A DNA stretch of 39,055 nucleotides from Nostocales cyanobacterium LEGE 12452 (GCA_015206945.1 JADEXV010000045.1:1-39055); one strand, 5' to 3'. Shown: positions 1-9,195, numbered from the stretch's first letter. Numbers and translations are program-made. The notes: a model not told the origin generated them from the sequence alone.

Positions 1-28
1 GGGGGAAAAGTTCCAAGCTACGTCTGCA

Positions 29-112
29 AGTATCAAAGCCTCATTAAAGGAGTTCAAAGCCTCATTAATGAGTATCAAAGCCTCATTAAAGGAGTTCAAA
101 GACTCATTAAAG
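29..112. repeat. 21-bp tandem repeat, four copies
   Basis: Four consecutive 21-bp units share the core TCAAAGCCTCATTAA. Units 1 and 3 are identical and units 2 and 4 are nearly so, so it can also be read as a 42-bp unit repeated twice. It is non-coding. The rest of the spacer up to base 249 holds a run of CTGCTCCCC-type octamers at about 149-185 and the leader of the first gene. Confidence 0.85.
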
Positions 113-249
113 TTATAGTGACACTAACTTGCATTCTAAAACATATCTCCTCTGCTCCCCTGCTCCCCTGCTCCTCTGCCCCCTGCCTTCTTTGGTAAGC
201 TGAAAGTTCGATCAAAAACTTTACAATAAAGGTTTGGCTGAGGTAGAAA

Positions 250-1170
250 ATGAAAGTCGCAATTACTGGGGCAACAGGATTTGTCGGTAGTCGTTTGGTA
301 CAACGATTACAGGGGGAAGGTCATAAAACAGTAGTATTAACTCGGAATACCACTTTTGCTCAAAAGGTTTTTCCCTCTGAGGCTTTCCCTAATGTAGAAA
401 TTGTTGCCTATACACCAAATGCATCTGGCTCTTGGCAAAGTGTCATTGCTAGTTGTGATGGCGTAGTTAATTTGGCAGGAGAACCTATTGGTGAAGGACG
501 CTGGACACCAGAACGGAAACAAGAAATCCTCAATAGCCGAAAGTTAGGTACACAAAAAATAGTTGAAGCAATAGCCAACGCTAACCCTAAACCATCTGTG
601 TTAGTTAACGCTTCGGCTATTGGCTACTACGGCACCAGTGAAACGGCTACCTTTGATGAAACCAGTCTATCTGGTAACGATTTTCTTGCCCAAGTCTGCC
701 AAGCCTGGGAAGCTGAAGCGAGAAAAGTAAAAGATGCTGGTGTGCGACTGGTAATTCTACGTTTTGGGATTGTTCTGGGCAATGGTGGTGCTTTAGGTAA
801 AATGATTCCGCCTTTCAAACTCTTTGCTGGCGGGCCTATTGGCAGTGGTCGGCAGTGGTTCTCATGGATTCACGTAGACGATTTAGTTAACCTGATTTTG
901 CAAGCTTTAACTAAACCGCAAATAGAAGGCGTATATAATGCCACTGCCCCTAACCCAGTTCGGATGGCAGATTTAAGCCAAGCTTTGGGACAAGTGATGA
1001 ATCGACCTTCCTGGTTGCCTGTTCCTGCTTTTGCGATCGAGGCCCTTTTAGGAGACGGGGCGATAGTAGTTTTAGAAGGTCAGCAAGTTATCCCAAAACG
1101 AACTGTACAAACAGGTTTTGAGTACAAATATCCTACTTTGCAATCGGCATTAACACAAATTCTTAATTAA
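250..1170 (+). CDS. TIGR01777-family SDR (NDP-sugar epimerase-like) protein
   Basis: A 306-residue extended short-chain dehydrogenase-like protein. The N-terminus has the Rossmann dinucleotide loop GATGFVG at residues 7-13. The middle has the ASAIGYYG segment that contributes the active-site Tyr in this family. The C-terminal 50 residues look like the DUF1731 domain that closes TIGR01777 proteins. Length fits the family (about 300). The members are predicted cytosolic NAD(P)-dependent epimerases, but the real substrate is unknown, and the E. coli relative YfcH is also uncharacterised. It stands alone, with a convergent gene downstream, so it is probably monocistronic. Family call is firm; function is inferred. 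Confidence 0.85.
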   Translation: MKVAITGATGFVGSRLVQRLQGEGHKTVVLTRNTTFAQKVFPSEAFPNVEIVAYTPNASGSWQSVIASCDGVVNLAGEPIGEGRWTPERKQEILNSRKLGTQKIVEAIANANPKPSVLVNASAIGYYGTSETATFDETSLSGNDFLAQVCQAWEAEARKVKDAGVRLVILRFGIVLGNGGALGKMIPPFKLFAGGPIGSGRQWFSWIHVDDLVNLILQALTKPQIEGVYNATAPNPVRMADLSQALGQVMNRPSWLPVPAFAIEALLGDGAIVVLEGQQVIPKRTVQTGFEYKYPTLQSALTQILN

Positions 1171-1185
1171 AAGGGAGTGAGGAGT

Positions 1186-1252
1186 AAGAATTTTAGATTT
1201 TGGATTTTAGATTGAAATTTAATCCAAAATCTCAAATCCAAAATCCAAAATT
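1186..1252. repeat. Heptamer inverted repeat (GATTTTG/CAAAATC type)
   Basis: Runs of TTTAGATTTTGGATTTT are followed after a short gap by AATCCAAAATCTCAAATCC, so the stretch can form a long imperfect hairpin. It lies between the converging epimerase-like gene and the small membrane protein gene, where it could act as a two-way terminator. The same heptamer family occurs at 14239-14268. Confidence 0.6.
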
Positions 1253-1278
1253 GAATTGCCCCATGCTTTTTTCTTTGA

Positions 1279-1524
1279 CTATTGACTAGAAAGGAATTTT
1301 TTGGAAACCCAACTGATAATACCGCTGAGAATTGCACCGCCCATGAGAATGCCAATTGCGGGGTTAAACAAGGGTTGCCACAGTTGGTGCCACAAATCCA
1401 AACCCAGGTTTACTCCAGCGGCATCACCGATCGCAGCGATCGCTAACCAGCCAAAGCCAAACAAAACCAAAAAAACATCGGCGACTAAAACCATGTTTAG
1501 CCAATTTAACAATTTATCTTTCAT
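1279..1524 (-). CDS. Small conserved membrane protein
   Basis: A protein of about 81 residues if started at MKDKLLNWLN. The open frame extends 19 codons further upstream, but that part translates heptamer repeat DNA (TTGGGCATTGGG type), so the inner ATG is preferred. Two hydrophobic segments can be seen: about residues 10-33 (VLVADVFLVLFGFGWLAIAA) and about 55-72 (AIGILMGGAILSGIISW). The C-terminus is short and basic. I do not recognise a named family; the composition suggests a small two-span membrane protein. Function unknown. Confidence 0.65.
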   Translation of the reverse strand: MKDKLLNWLNMVLVADVFLVLFGFGWLAIAAIGDAAGVNLGLDLWHQLWQPLFNPAIGILMGGAILSGIISWVSKKFLSSQ

Positions 1525-1672
1525 GATTGGATTGGGTATTGGGCATCGGGGATTGGTCATTGGGCATTGGGTATTGGGCATTGGGAAGAGACAACCTAGA
1601 GAGTTACTTCAATAAATTCTCCCTTTTTCTGGTTGTCCCTAACCTCCAGTTCCCAGTTCCCAGTCCCCATCT
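1525..1672. repeat. Short heptamer repeats (TTGGGCA and CCCAGTT types)
   Basis: Degenerate heptamer arrays: GGGTATTGGGCATCGGGG through ATTGGGCATTGGG at 1531-1590, and TCCCAGTTCCCAGT at 1645-1666. These belong to the short tandemly repeated sequences known from heterocystous cyanobacteria. They fill the gap between two minus-strand genes. Confidence 0.7.
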
Positions 1673-1673
1673 T

Positions 1674-2096
1674 TTACTTTTCAAATAGCCAATTTTTGAC
1701 TTTTGTCAAACTCTGCCAATCTGGTTTTCTACTTAAACCGTCCTCAATACTATTTTTTATTTCATCACTCCATTCTTCGTTGACAAAAATCAACTGCTGT
1801 GCTATATCAATGTGTTCCCGCAAGCCTTTTTGCTTTGTTTCCAGCATTGCTAAGGCGAGATTGATTCTAGCCTGGGGATCTTGTGGATTTAACTTTACTG
1901 CCTTCTGTCCAGCTTTGTAAGCCAAATTGGGTTTGTTATCGAGTAGATACAACCACGCTAAACAAACCCAAGCTGCACTGGTTTTAGGAGCGCGATCGCA
2001 CACTTCTTTAAATACAGGGATTAAAGATTCTGCTGATTCTCCTGCTTTATAGCGTTCTAAACCTGTATCAAACAGGGATTCAACTGTTTGAGTCAT
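1674..2096 (-). CDS. TPR-repeat protein
   Basis: A 140-residue soluble helical protein. Residues about 40-105 contain TPR-like helix pairs (AWVCLAWLYLLDNKPNLAYK, AVKLNPQDPQARINLALAML), with the usual Ala, Leu and Pro spacing. The C-terminal third is charged and helical. It has no signal peptide or catalytic motif, so it is most likely a protein-binding scaffold. It lies 86 bp downstream of the Fe-S carrier gene on the same strand, with a heptamer repeat in the gap, so they may be co-transcribed. Partner unknown. Confidence 0.75.
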   Translation of the reverse strand: MTQTVESLFDTGLERYKAGESAESLIPVFKEVCDRAPKTSAAWVCLAWLYLLDNKPNLAYKAGQKAVKLNPQDPQARINLALAMLETKQKGLREHIDIAQQLIFVNEEWSDEIKNSIEDGLSRKPDWQSLTKVKNWLFEK

Positions 2097-2099
2097 AGT

Positions 2100-2182
2100 A
2101 AATTAATCATGAGTCATTAGTCATTGGTCAATTGTCATTTGTCTTTCGTCCAATAACCACGGACAAATGACAACTGACAATA
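2100..2182. repeat. Heptamer repeats (TCATTAGTCATTGGTC type) with inverted halves
   Basis: ATGAGTCATTAGTCATTGGTCA on one side and GGACAAATGACAACTGACAA on the other give a loosely palindromic arrangement. It lies between two minus-strand genes, and the same family recurs at 9903-9990. Confidence 0.6.
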
Positions 2183-2539
2183 TTACACCCCAAATGACTT
2201 GCCGCAACCACAAGTTTGATTAGCATTGGGGTTAGTGAACTGGAAACCACCGCCAATCATGGCATCGCTGTAATCGAGCATTAAACCGTAGAGATATAAC
2301 AAACTCTTGCGATCGCTGACAATTTTGAAGCCATCATAGTCAAAAACTTCATCGTCAGGAGTGATCTTGCTGGTATCTTCAAAATCCATCATGTAAGACA
2401 TCCCAGAACAGCCACCCTGACGCACTCCTACCCGTAAGCAGAAATCTGTGCCTTGCTTGTCCCGGAGGGATTTGACCTGGTGCAATGCGGCTTCGCTCAA
2501 CAGAATTCCGCGTTGTTGAGCCTGAATTGCTTGTGTCAT
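2183..2539 (-). CDS. sufA: Fe-S cluster assembly carrier, SufA/IscA/HesB family
   Basis: A 118-residue A-type iron-sulfur carrier. The three conserved cysteines are present: Cys44 in GGCSGMSY, and Cys110 and Cys112 in TCGCGKSF near the C-terminus. The family binds and delivers 2Fe-2S or 4Fe-4S clusters to apoproteins in the cytosol. The ribosome site AAGGAG lies about ten bases before the ATG. No other suf or isc gene is adjacent. Whether it should be called SufA, IscA or ErpA cannot be settled without a tree, so the symbol is tentative. Confidence 0.9.
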   Translation of the reverse strand: MTQAIQAQQRGILLSEAALHQVKSLRDKQGTDFCLRVGVRQGGCSGMSYMMDFEDTSKITPDDEVFDYDGFKIVSDRKSLLYLYGLMLDYSDAMIGGGFQFTNPNANQTCGCGKSFGV

Positions 2540-2859
2540 CTGCTTTTCAACTCCTTAATTAGTATAAGCGTTACCCTATATCGGCTTGTTAATGCTTCTG
2601 GGTTGCTCGTTAAGTGTTTTTGTATTCATTCTAGCGGCTTAGATGTTGCTAGATACCAAATTGTAAACACTCCGTCAAAAGTAGCCAAAGATTTTTATTC
2701 TAGAATTAGAGACTCAATGTGTTTATACATTCGGTATTCTTAAAATTTAAGCCTTACGGCAGCAACAGAAGCAACCACCCTTCAGGTGCAGCCATAAAAA
2801 TTTAATCCGAGGCTAGCTAGCCCCCAAAGTTTAGTTCCAAATTGCTTCTTTTGATCTCT
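2540..2859. other. Divergent intergenic region with 12-bp palindrome
   Basis: A 320-bp spacer between the Fe-S carrier (minus) and the DUF6930-like gene (plus) that should carry both promoters. A perfect palindrome GGCTAGCTAGCC lies at 2811-2822, about 38 bp before the plus-strand ATG, and could be an operator. No gene is seen. Confidence 0.45.
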
Positions 2860-4491
2860 ATGACAAGTTTTAATCGCTCTACCAGTCGTCGGTTGAAGAA
2901 ATTAACTCAAATTCCTTCTGTATGGGAGGGCGATCGCCGTCCATTGTCATCACCAAACCAGCTGTCAGACTCAGAGGCAAAGGGAGAATGCATTCTTTGG
3001 GTAGATTACTCCCAAGGTGTTGTTCGAGGAATGGACGTGGTAGCTTCAGATATTGGGCCAGAAGCAATAGTTCGCACCTTAATGCAAGCAATGGAACATC
3101 CTCAAAGTCCGGCAAGGCCTGCTAGACCCCAAAGAATTGTAGTCAAAGACCGCGAGATCCAATTTTACCTGCGGGGAGTACTGCAAGATTTGGATATCGC
3201 CATTGACTACGCACCAGAACTGCCTTTAATTGACGAACTATTTCGTGGATTTGCCGACATCCTCAATAGTCAAACCCCCGACTTACCCCCGCAGTATGCA
3301 CAAATCTTGCGAGAGAAAGCATTTGCAATTTGGCAAGCAGCACCTTGGGAATTTTTGCAAGAACAGCAAATTTTGTCAATCGAGATTAATAAGTGGGATG
3401 TTGGCACACTCTACGCCTCAGTTATGGGAATGCTGGGAATGGAGTATGGGATTTTGTTTTATCGCTCAGAAGAGTCTTTAAAACAGTTTCGTGCCGCAGT
3501 TCTCACAGATGAAGAATCAACAGAGCATCTAGAAGAAGCGTTTCTCAAGCAAGATTGCTTGTTTCTCACTTTTGAGAGCGTTGACGAAACTGATGAAGAT
3601 GACGATGAAGAAGATGATTTGGCGGATCTGCCATTATCAGAAATTGACCCTACTTTTGGTAATATTCACCCCTTAGAAGGGCTACGGTCTGTTTTGTATG
3701 ATGAAGAAGCATTGGTAATCTTAGTTGCGATCGAAAGCCTCATCCGCTTTATTCGCGATCACCGTCGCCAACTTCATGAGGACGTTTTCCCTACCCTCAG
3801 CCGTCGCTATCGCATTTCTCTACCGCAGTCCGAAGAATCAACTAAATCAGTGCCTGTGACAGTCTCTACTATGCCGCAGTTAGCAGCAGAATTAGAGGAA
3901 ATGGCAGGCTTTGGTATTGACGATCGCGAGATTGACAACGTTGATTTCCAATCATTGCGAGATGACTTGATACCAGAAGATTCCTTCCTCAGCTTAGGTG
4001 TAGTGTCCTGGGAAATGTTGGATTCTCTACGAAAGGGGGTCAGCTACCACCAGGCTAGTGAAATCAAACAAGTAGGTGACGGTTTGCCGGTGATTTTAAT
4101 TCAAACTTCCCGGCCCAAAGCGAAGACTGTAATTGAAAGAATTGAAGCAGCAGGCGGACTGAGAGCAATTTGCTTTAATCCAGGTGCCGATCCTTTTGAT
4201 GGCGATCGCTACGATCTGGGTTTATTACAAACTCAAAATGGCGAATTGTTTCTATTCGGAGAATTTTTAGATGAAGATCCGATTCATGTCGAAGCCCGAA
4301 AAAAATGGAATCAGCGGTGTAAAAATACTAAGGGCTACTGTGGCTTAATCATTGCCAAAGGACTAACGGGAGCATCCCGTGGCAATCCCCAGTTACGAGA
4401 TATGATGGCTTTGTTTGAAGGGCGATCGCTTTCACCTAAAGATTTAGGTATTGGCACTCTCCAACTTATGCCCCAACTTCAATTTGAGTAA
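2860..4491 (+). CDS. DUF6930-like cyanobacterial protein
   Basis: A protein of about 543 residues. The ATG at 2860 (MTSFNRSTSRRLKKL) is preferred over a TTG six codons upstream. The N-terminal 130 residues contain the segments GECILWVDYSQGVVRGMDVV and RIVVKDREIQFYLRGVLQDL, which I associate with the DUF6930 family. Residues about 245-255 form a strongly acidic run (DETDEDDDEEDD). No membrane segment, signal peptide or catalytic motif is visible. It is probably a cytosolic protein of unknown role, widespread in cyanobacteria. The family name is from memory and moderately secure. Confidence 0.7.
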   Translation: MTSFNRSTSRRLKKLTQIPSVWEGDRRPLSSPNQLSDSEAKGECILWVDYSQGVVRGMDVVASDIGPEAIVRTLMQAMEHPQSPARPARPQRIVVKDREIQFYLRGVLQDLDIAIDYAPELPLIDELFRGFADILNSQTPDLPPQYAQILREKAFAIWQAAPWEFLQEQQILSIEINKWDVGTLYASVMGMLGMEYGILFYRSEESLKQFRAAVLTDEESTEHLEEAFLKQDCLFLTFESVDETDEDDDEEDDLADLPLSEIDPTFGNIHPLEGLRSVLYDEEALVILVAIESLIRFIRDHRRQLHEDVFPTLSRRYRISLPQSEESTKSVPVTVSTMPQLAAELEEMAGFGIDDREIDNVDFQSLRDDLIPEDSFLSLGVVSWEMLDSLRKGVSYHQASEIKQVGDGLPVILIQTSRPKAKTVIERIEAAGGLRAICFNPGADPFDGDRYDLGLLQTQNGELFLFGEFLDEDPIHVEARKKWNQRCKNTKGYCGLIIAKGLTGASRGNPQLRDMMALFEGRSLSPKDLGIGTLQLMPQLQFE

Positions 4492-6218
4492 TTGCATGAA
4501 TAGCCACAATCCTGAATCTCAAATTATTGGTATGAGAAATTAAATTGATGTCTATTTGATTGATTAAAACTGCATTTTAGAGGAGAAAAGGTGAAGGCTT
4601 TGCCTTTTAATGTTTAGCCCTCTTCTATTTACCAACGGAGTGTTGATTCACCAATACTGAGTACTGCCTTACCCATAGCAAAACGTGGGGGTAGAGGCAG
4701 AGTGCTTCCGGCTCCACTCAGTCTTCGCAATCTGCGTACCTATCAGGGTGCGGCACTTTGTAATGAATAATCATGTATATGTCAATACTAGTACGTGACC
4801 AATCTTGAGAAGCTAACTTTACCTAAATTTCATGAAGTACCTGTATTTTCATAGTTTTCTAGTTATTTTATCTAAACTTTTTAAGTATAAATAGCTACAA
4901 AAAATAAAGATTTATCTACAAAGACTGTTTGAATCAAACCTAACCGATCCACTTAGATATTGGAATCTTTTTTTTAACAAGTTTTTGAGTTTAGCTTCCT
5001 GTTATATATCAATATCATTAAGCAAAAGTTCAGATAGTATGTTTTTCTTTGTAATTTTTTTATAAAGGATAAAAAATAGCTTTGGTAGTGTCTAAATGAA
5101 GATTATTTAAAGTGCGTAAATAATAGCTATAATGAACACAATGCCGAAAAAATTAAAAGATACGATTATTTATATGGGTATACTTACCAGATAAAAATAG
5201 TTGTAATAAAAATTTTATTGGCAGTAATTGATATCTTGGTTAGATATGAGAAAAATGTCTTATATAAAACTTATAATGCCCTACTTGGCTAAAAAGGATT
5301 TATATAACCTCCAGATAGATAAAGACGAAAAATCGTAAAAATATTGCTGCTTTCAAAGCAAGCTATATCGCTAGAAAGAAGATAAAAAGGATGCAATACT
5401 TTATTGCATTTTGACGATAATTTATTGTAAAACTATGAAGCAAAACTAAAATATTATTATCGGCAACAGTCAAGTAACATCACATATATTCTGGATTAAT
5501 TCGTCTGTGTGAAATTACAGATGTTTTTGTCAAATTTTGCCAACATGCTTGGCAATTTACACTCAGTAGACTGAGCGTTGTCCCTTTTTTTCTGACTACT
5601 ATATTGGCACCGAAAAGCAATCAGCTTGATCGAAGTAAGCCAAAATTACTAACACTTCAACTCGCTCTTAAGTTCTTGGTTACAGTATGGTTACAGATGG
5701 GTGTTTGTTTTAAAGCGATCGCTTATTTGGCTACTTTCTAAGTCACTATTCACGCCCTATACACACCACTCCAAACCGCCTGTAAACCAGCATTTCAGCA
5801 TGATAATGATTCTGTAGTTTTCTTTTTTGGTGTTCTAGCAGATATTCTCTCAAAGTGAGTTTGGCGAACTTAGTTAAGAGAGAAGGTCAAATGCTTTCAA
5901 TGGAGAATAACTTTGGAAATCTCCATTGAGTCAATTGTAGGTGTCTCGAATTCCTTTATAAAATTTCATTGTCAGGCTTTACTCATGCTGTTAGTAGGGT
6001 TATTATCTTCAAAAGCAACTATGTGCTATTTATGCTGTCACAATAGTAACAAATAAAGTGTAGTATTTTGATTTTTTTAGAAAATGATCAATCCTTTGCC
6101 AAAACAAACATTCTTAATATTAATGGTATTACTTGTTTCGTGAGACAAACTCTGATAACCTTATCGGTTCCCTCTTTAATTTAGACTCTTTCGACCAGCT
6201 AAATATACAGCAGATAGC
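4492..6218. other. 1.7-kb AT-rich region without recognisable genes
   Basis: All six frames are broken by frequent stops. No tRNA cloverleaf or rRNA is visible. The only compositional feature is a GC-richer island at about 4636-4762 (listed separately). One HIP1 site occurs at about 5715. The part nearest the ribbon-helix-helix gene (about 5580-6218) presumably holds its promoter. I see nothing else to annotate. Confidence 0.6.
4636..4762 (-). ncRNA. Candidate structured RNA or IS-end remnant (GC-rich island)
   Basis: About 125 bp of balanced to GC-rich sequence stand out inside very AT-rich DNA. Local hairpins can be drawn: CGCA-ATC-TGCG, GTGC-G-GCAC, and AGTG/CACT around CTTCCGGCTC. On the minus strand it ends in TGGTGAATCAACACTCCG, and a short frame reads MGKAVLSIGESTLRW before a stop, which resembles tiny spurious proteins from dispersed Nostoc repeats. 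It may be a fragment of an IS200/IS605-type right end or a similar non-autonomous repeat. The strand and identity are guesses. Confidence 0.3.
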
Positions 6219-6395
6219 ATGATAATGACAAATAAAAAATGGGCAGTTAAACGCATAACAGTTAATCTCGCAACGCAGGAAGCGGAAAAACTAGAAAAAT
6301 ATTGCCAACAAACAGGTAGACCTGCAACTGATGTGATTCGTGAACTGATTAGAAGTTTGCCTGTCTCCAATGACAGTAAAGATGAAAACAACTAA
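6219..6395 (+). CDS. Small ribbon-helix-helix (CopG/Arc-like) protein
   Basis: A 58-residue frame (56 if the second ATG is used). The pattern fits a ribbon-helix-helix DNA-binding fold: a basic strand WAVKRITVNLATQEAEKL, helix A EAEKLEKYCQQTG, the turn GRPATD, and helix B VIRELIRSLP. RHH proteins bind DNA as dimers through the N-terminal strand and act as repressors or antitoxins. No toxin gene is adjacent. It sits 276 bp upstream of crtQ on the same strand, separated by a perfect hairpin. The fold is predicted by eye; the target is unknown. Confidence 0.7.
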   Translation: MIMTNKKWAVKRITVNLATQEAEKLEKYCQQTGRPATDVIRELIRSLPVSNDSKDENN

Positions 6396-6500
6396 GAAGT
6401 GACTTTCACAACTTATCCAGAAAACTGCTTTGCCACCAAAAAAATATCTCTGATACTTTTGAGAGTCCGCTGCTATGGACAAAAGTTTGTCTAGATGATA

Positions 6501-6523
6501 CAGACGCGTTTTTATCGCGTCTG
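6501..6523 (+). terminator. Palindromic hairpin CAGACGCG / CGCGTCTG
   Basis: A perfect 8-bp stem with loop TTTTTAT lies downstream of the small RHH gene. It may terminate that transcript, though no clear T-tract follows. The core (GACGCG...CGCGTC) matches the palindrome at 37962-38006, so it may also be a dispersed repeat. Confidence 0.5.
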
Positions 6524-6671
6524 GTCATTTACCGGGACTAAAAGAAGTAATCAAAGAGTTTTTAGTATCGATATTGGCAAGCATTAATATGCTGCTAGAG
6601 TTGATATTAAGTAGCAAATTCCGACACCAACCCAGTTACAATCTGTAAAGAAACTGAAAAGGAACGACGGA

Positions 6672-8111
6672 ATGCGTGTTGCAATCGTAGGTGCGGGACT
6701 GGCTGGGCTAGCAACCGCAGTGGATCTAGCTGATGCTGGTTGTGAAATAGAGATTTTTGAATCTCGTCCGTTTGTCGGCGGTAAAGTTGGCAGTTGGGTT
6801 GATGGAGATGGCAACCATCTAGAAATGGGGTTGCATGTATTTTTCGGGTGCTACTACCAACTATTTGACTTAATGAAAAAAGTGGGGGTGTTAGAAAACT
6901 TACGCCTCAAGGAACATACCCACACTTTTGTTAATAAAGGTGGGCGCACTGGTGCTTTAGATTTTCGTTTTATTACAGGTGCGCCTTTCAATGGGTTAAA
7001 GGCATTTTTCACTACTTCCCAACTATCGTTGCAGGATAAATTGCAAAATGCGATCGCTTTGGGTACTAGTCCGATAGTTCGCGGATTGGTAGACTTTAAC
7101 GGGGCGATGAAAACTATCCGCAATTTAGATAAAGTTAGCTTTGCCGATTGGTTTCGCAGTCATGGTGGGAGTAATGGCAGCATCAAGCGGATGTGGAACC
7201 CCATTGCTTACGCATTGGGATTTATTGATTGCGAAAATATGTCTGCCCGTTGTATGTTGACCATATTTCAGCTATTTGCAGTTAGAACTGAAGCTTCAGT
7301 TTTGCGAATGCTGGAAGGTTCTCCATCTGAATATTTACACAAGCCGATTCTGGAATATCTGGAAGCTAGAGGCACCAAAATTTACACGCGCCGACAAGTT
7401 CGGGAAATTCAGTTTGCTGAGTCAGCTGAACAAACCCGTGTCACAGGTATAGTAGTTGCCCAAGGTGATACAGTAGAAATGATCGCAGCTGATGCTTACG
7501 TTTTTGCCTGTGATGTTCCAGGAATTCAACGCATCCTACCCCAGGAGTGGCGTAAGTGGTCAGAATTTGACAATATTTACAAACTGGATGCAGTGCCAGT
7601 GGCTACAGTGCAGTTACGCTTTGATGGTTGGGTAACAGAACTGAACGATGGAGAGCAACGCAAACAGCTAAACCATGCGGCTGGAATCGATAATTTACTT
7701 TACACAGCCGATGCTGACTTTTCTTGTTTTGCCGATTTAGCGTTGACTAGCCCTGCTGATTATTATCGCCCCGGACAGGGTTCATTGTTACAGCTAGTGC
7801 TGACACCGGGAGATCCGTTTATTGCCCAAAGCAATGAAGCGATCGCACAACATGTTCTCAAACAAGTCCATGAACTGTTTCCCTCGTCGCGGGAGCTAAA
7901 TATGACTTGGTACAGTGTGGTAAAGCTTGCTCAGTCTCTCTACCGAGAAGCGCCAGGGATGGATGCGTATCGTCCCAATCAAAAAACACCAGTAGATAAT
8001 TTCTTCCTTGCAGGCAGTTATACTCAGCAAGACTACATCGACAGCATGGAAGGTGCTACTATTTCTGGACGGCGGGCGGCAAAAGTGATTTTGGAGAGTT
8101 TAAAGAAATAA
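6672..8111 (+). CDS. crtQ: Zeta-carotene desaturase CrtQ (Zds)
   Basis: A 479-residue FAD-dependent desaturase of the plant/cyanobacterial type, which converts zeta-carotene to lycopene precursors after phytoene desaturase. The FAD loop [11 protein letters not shown] is at residues 6-16, followed by the [13 protein letters not shown] segment. The C-terminus has the family motif [18 protein letters not shown], which closes the flavin site. Length agrees with cyanobacterial Zds. The ribosome site AAGGAA precedes the ATG. It is followed by an SRPBCC gene, as in Synechocystis (slr0940-slr0941 from memory). It acts at the thylakoid or cytoplasmic membrane. Very confident. Confidence 0.95.
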   Translation: MRVAIVGAGLAGLATAVDLADAGCEIEIFESRPFVGGKVGSWVDGDGNHLEMGLHVFFGCYYQLFDLMKKVGVLENLRLKEHTHTFVNKGGRTGALDFRFITGAPFNGLKAFFTTSQLSLQDKLQNAIALGTSPIVRGLVDFNGAMKTIRNLDKVSFADWFRSHGGSNGSIKRMWNPIAYALGFIDCENMSARCMLTIFQLFAVRTEASVLRMLEGSPSEYLHKPILEYLEARGTKIYTRRQVREIQFAESAEQTRVTGIVVAQGDTVEMIAADAYVFACDVPGIQRILPQEWRKWSEFDNIYKLDAVPVATVQLRFDGWVTELNDGEQRKQLNHAAGIDNLLYTADADFSCFADLALTSPADYYRPGQGSLLQLVLTPGDPFIAQSNEAIAQHVLKQVHELFPSSRELNMTWYSVVKLAQSLYREAPGMDAYRPNQKTPVDNFFLAGSYTQQDYIDSMEGATISGRRAAKVILESLKK

Positions 8112-8199
8112 CGTAGACACGCAGTGGCTTGCCCCAGGCTACTCCAAAGGGTGCAAAGAACGCAATCGCAAAGCATCTCGTAGAGAAGGAAAAAGAGAA

Positions 8200-8643
8200 A
8201 TGCCAGACTGGTTAGAGCATACTGTGCAGGTAGAAGTAGAGGCTCCCATAGATTTAGTATGGAGCCTCTGGTCTGATTTAGAGCAAATGCCCCGGTGGAT
8301 GAAGTGGATTGATTCGGTGAAAATTCCGCCAGATAATCCAGATATATCTCTTTGGAAATTAAAAACTGGCAGTCTAGAATTTACTTGGCAATCCCGAATT
8401 CTCAAAGTTATTCCTAACCAAATTATCCAATGGGAATCTGTTGATGGTTTGCCGAATCAGGGAGCGATTCGCTTTTACGATCGCCACAATAGTAGCATTG
8501 TGAAAATGACTATTTCCTATGCTATCCCCGGCATTCTTGGCAAAATTATGGATAACTTATTTTTGGGACGGATAGTTGAATCAACGATTCAAGCTGATTT
8601 GGAAAGGTTTAAAGAATACGCGCTGAATGTTAAAGCTAATTGA
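8200..8643 (+). CDS. SRPBCC-family (cyclase/dehydrase-like) lipid-binding protein
   Basis: A 147-residue protein that opens with HTVQVEVEAPIDLVWSLWSD, the typical first strand and helix of the START/Bet v 1-like SRPBCC fold. It continues with the MPRWMKWIDSV segment seen in Coq10/cyclase-type members. The fold makes a hydrophobic pocket for a lipid-like ligand. It lies 88 bp after crtQ, and that pairing is conserved in cyanobacteria, so a role in carotenoid or quinone handling is plausible but inferred. The gap carries a copy of the CTCGTAGAGAAGG repeat at about 8176-8190. Confidence 0.85.
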   Translation: MPDWLEHTVQVEVEAPIDLVWSLWSDLEQMPRWMKWIDSVKIPPDNPDISLWKLKTGSLEFTWQSRILKVIPNQIIQWESVDGLPNQGAIRFYDRHNSSIVKMTISYAIPGILGKIMDNLFLGRIVESTIQADLERFKEYALNVKAN

Positions 8644-8799
8644 TATAGATAGCAAAAACAGGCAGTAGGAAACAAACTTTAAAAGTTCCTTTCTTGCTGT
8701 CTGATGGAAAAATAAGGATTTTTAAGGGTTAGAGAATGTTCTATCTTACACCATTATAAAGTCGTTGTGGTTACGATTGTAACACTCTGCACATTGTTA

Positions 8800-9195
8800 T
8801 CAGAAACTTGTGTAAGATGGCTTAAAGTTGCTAGCAATAGAACACAAAACTTTATTAATTGCTAAAGGTATATCATCGGGAACATCAATATATTCAGTAC
8901 ATATATTTTCATTTTTAAGATTCCTTCCAAAACTATCACAATAAATAACAATCCTTACACCTGTAGGACTGTTTATAGAACTATTTTCAATATGTAACTC
9001 ATAAATATCAGTTTCATCAAAACTCTCATCAGTAGTCTCATAAATTGAATAAAATTTTACTGGAACATCAAAACTTAGGATTCCTGTATCGACATAGTTG
9101 ATACGATTACCGTTTTCATCTTCAAACCAAGAATATTCAAAGCCATAATCCTTTAAATGCTGAATAAGTTTTGGCTTGATTAATTCCTGAGACAT
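8800..9195 (-). CDS. Hypothetical protein
   Basis: A 131-residue acidic soluble protein, low in Ala and rich in Asn, Asp, Ser and Ile. A helix-like start (LIKPKLIQHLKDYGFEY) is followed by what looks like alternating strands. There is no signal peptide, membrane segment or recognisable motif. It sits among an orphan antitoxin-like gene and AT-rich spacers, so it could be an accessory gene, perhaps immunity-protein-like, but nothing in the sequence proves that. A ribosome site AGGAAC precedes the ATG. Confidence 0.6.
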   Translation of the reverse strand: MSQELIKPKLIQHLKDYGFEYSWFEDENGNRINYVDTGILSFDVPVKFYSIYETTDESFDETDIYELHIENSSINSPTGVRIVIYCDSFGRNLKNENICTEYIDVPDDIPLAINKVLCSIASNFKPSYTSF

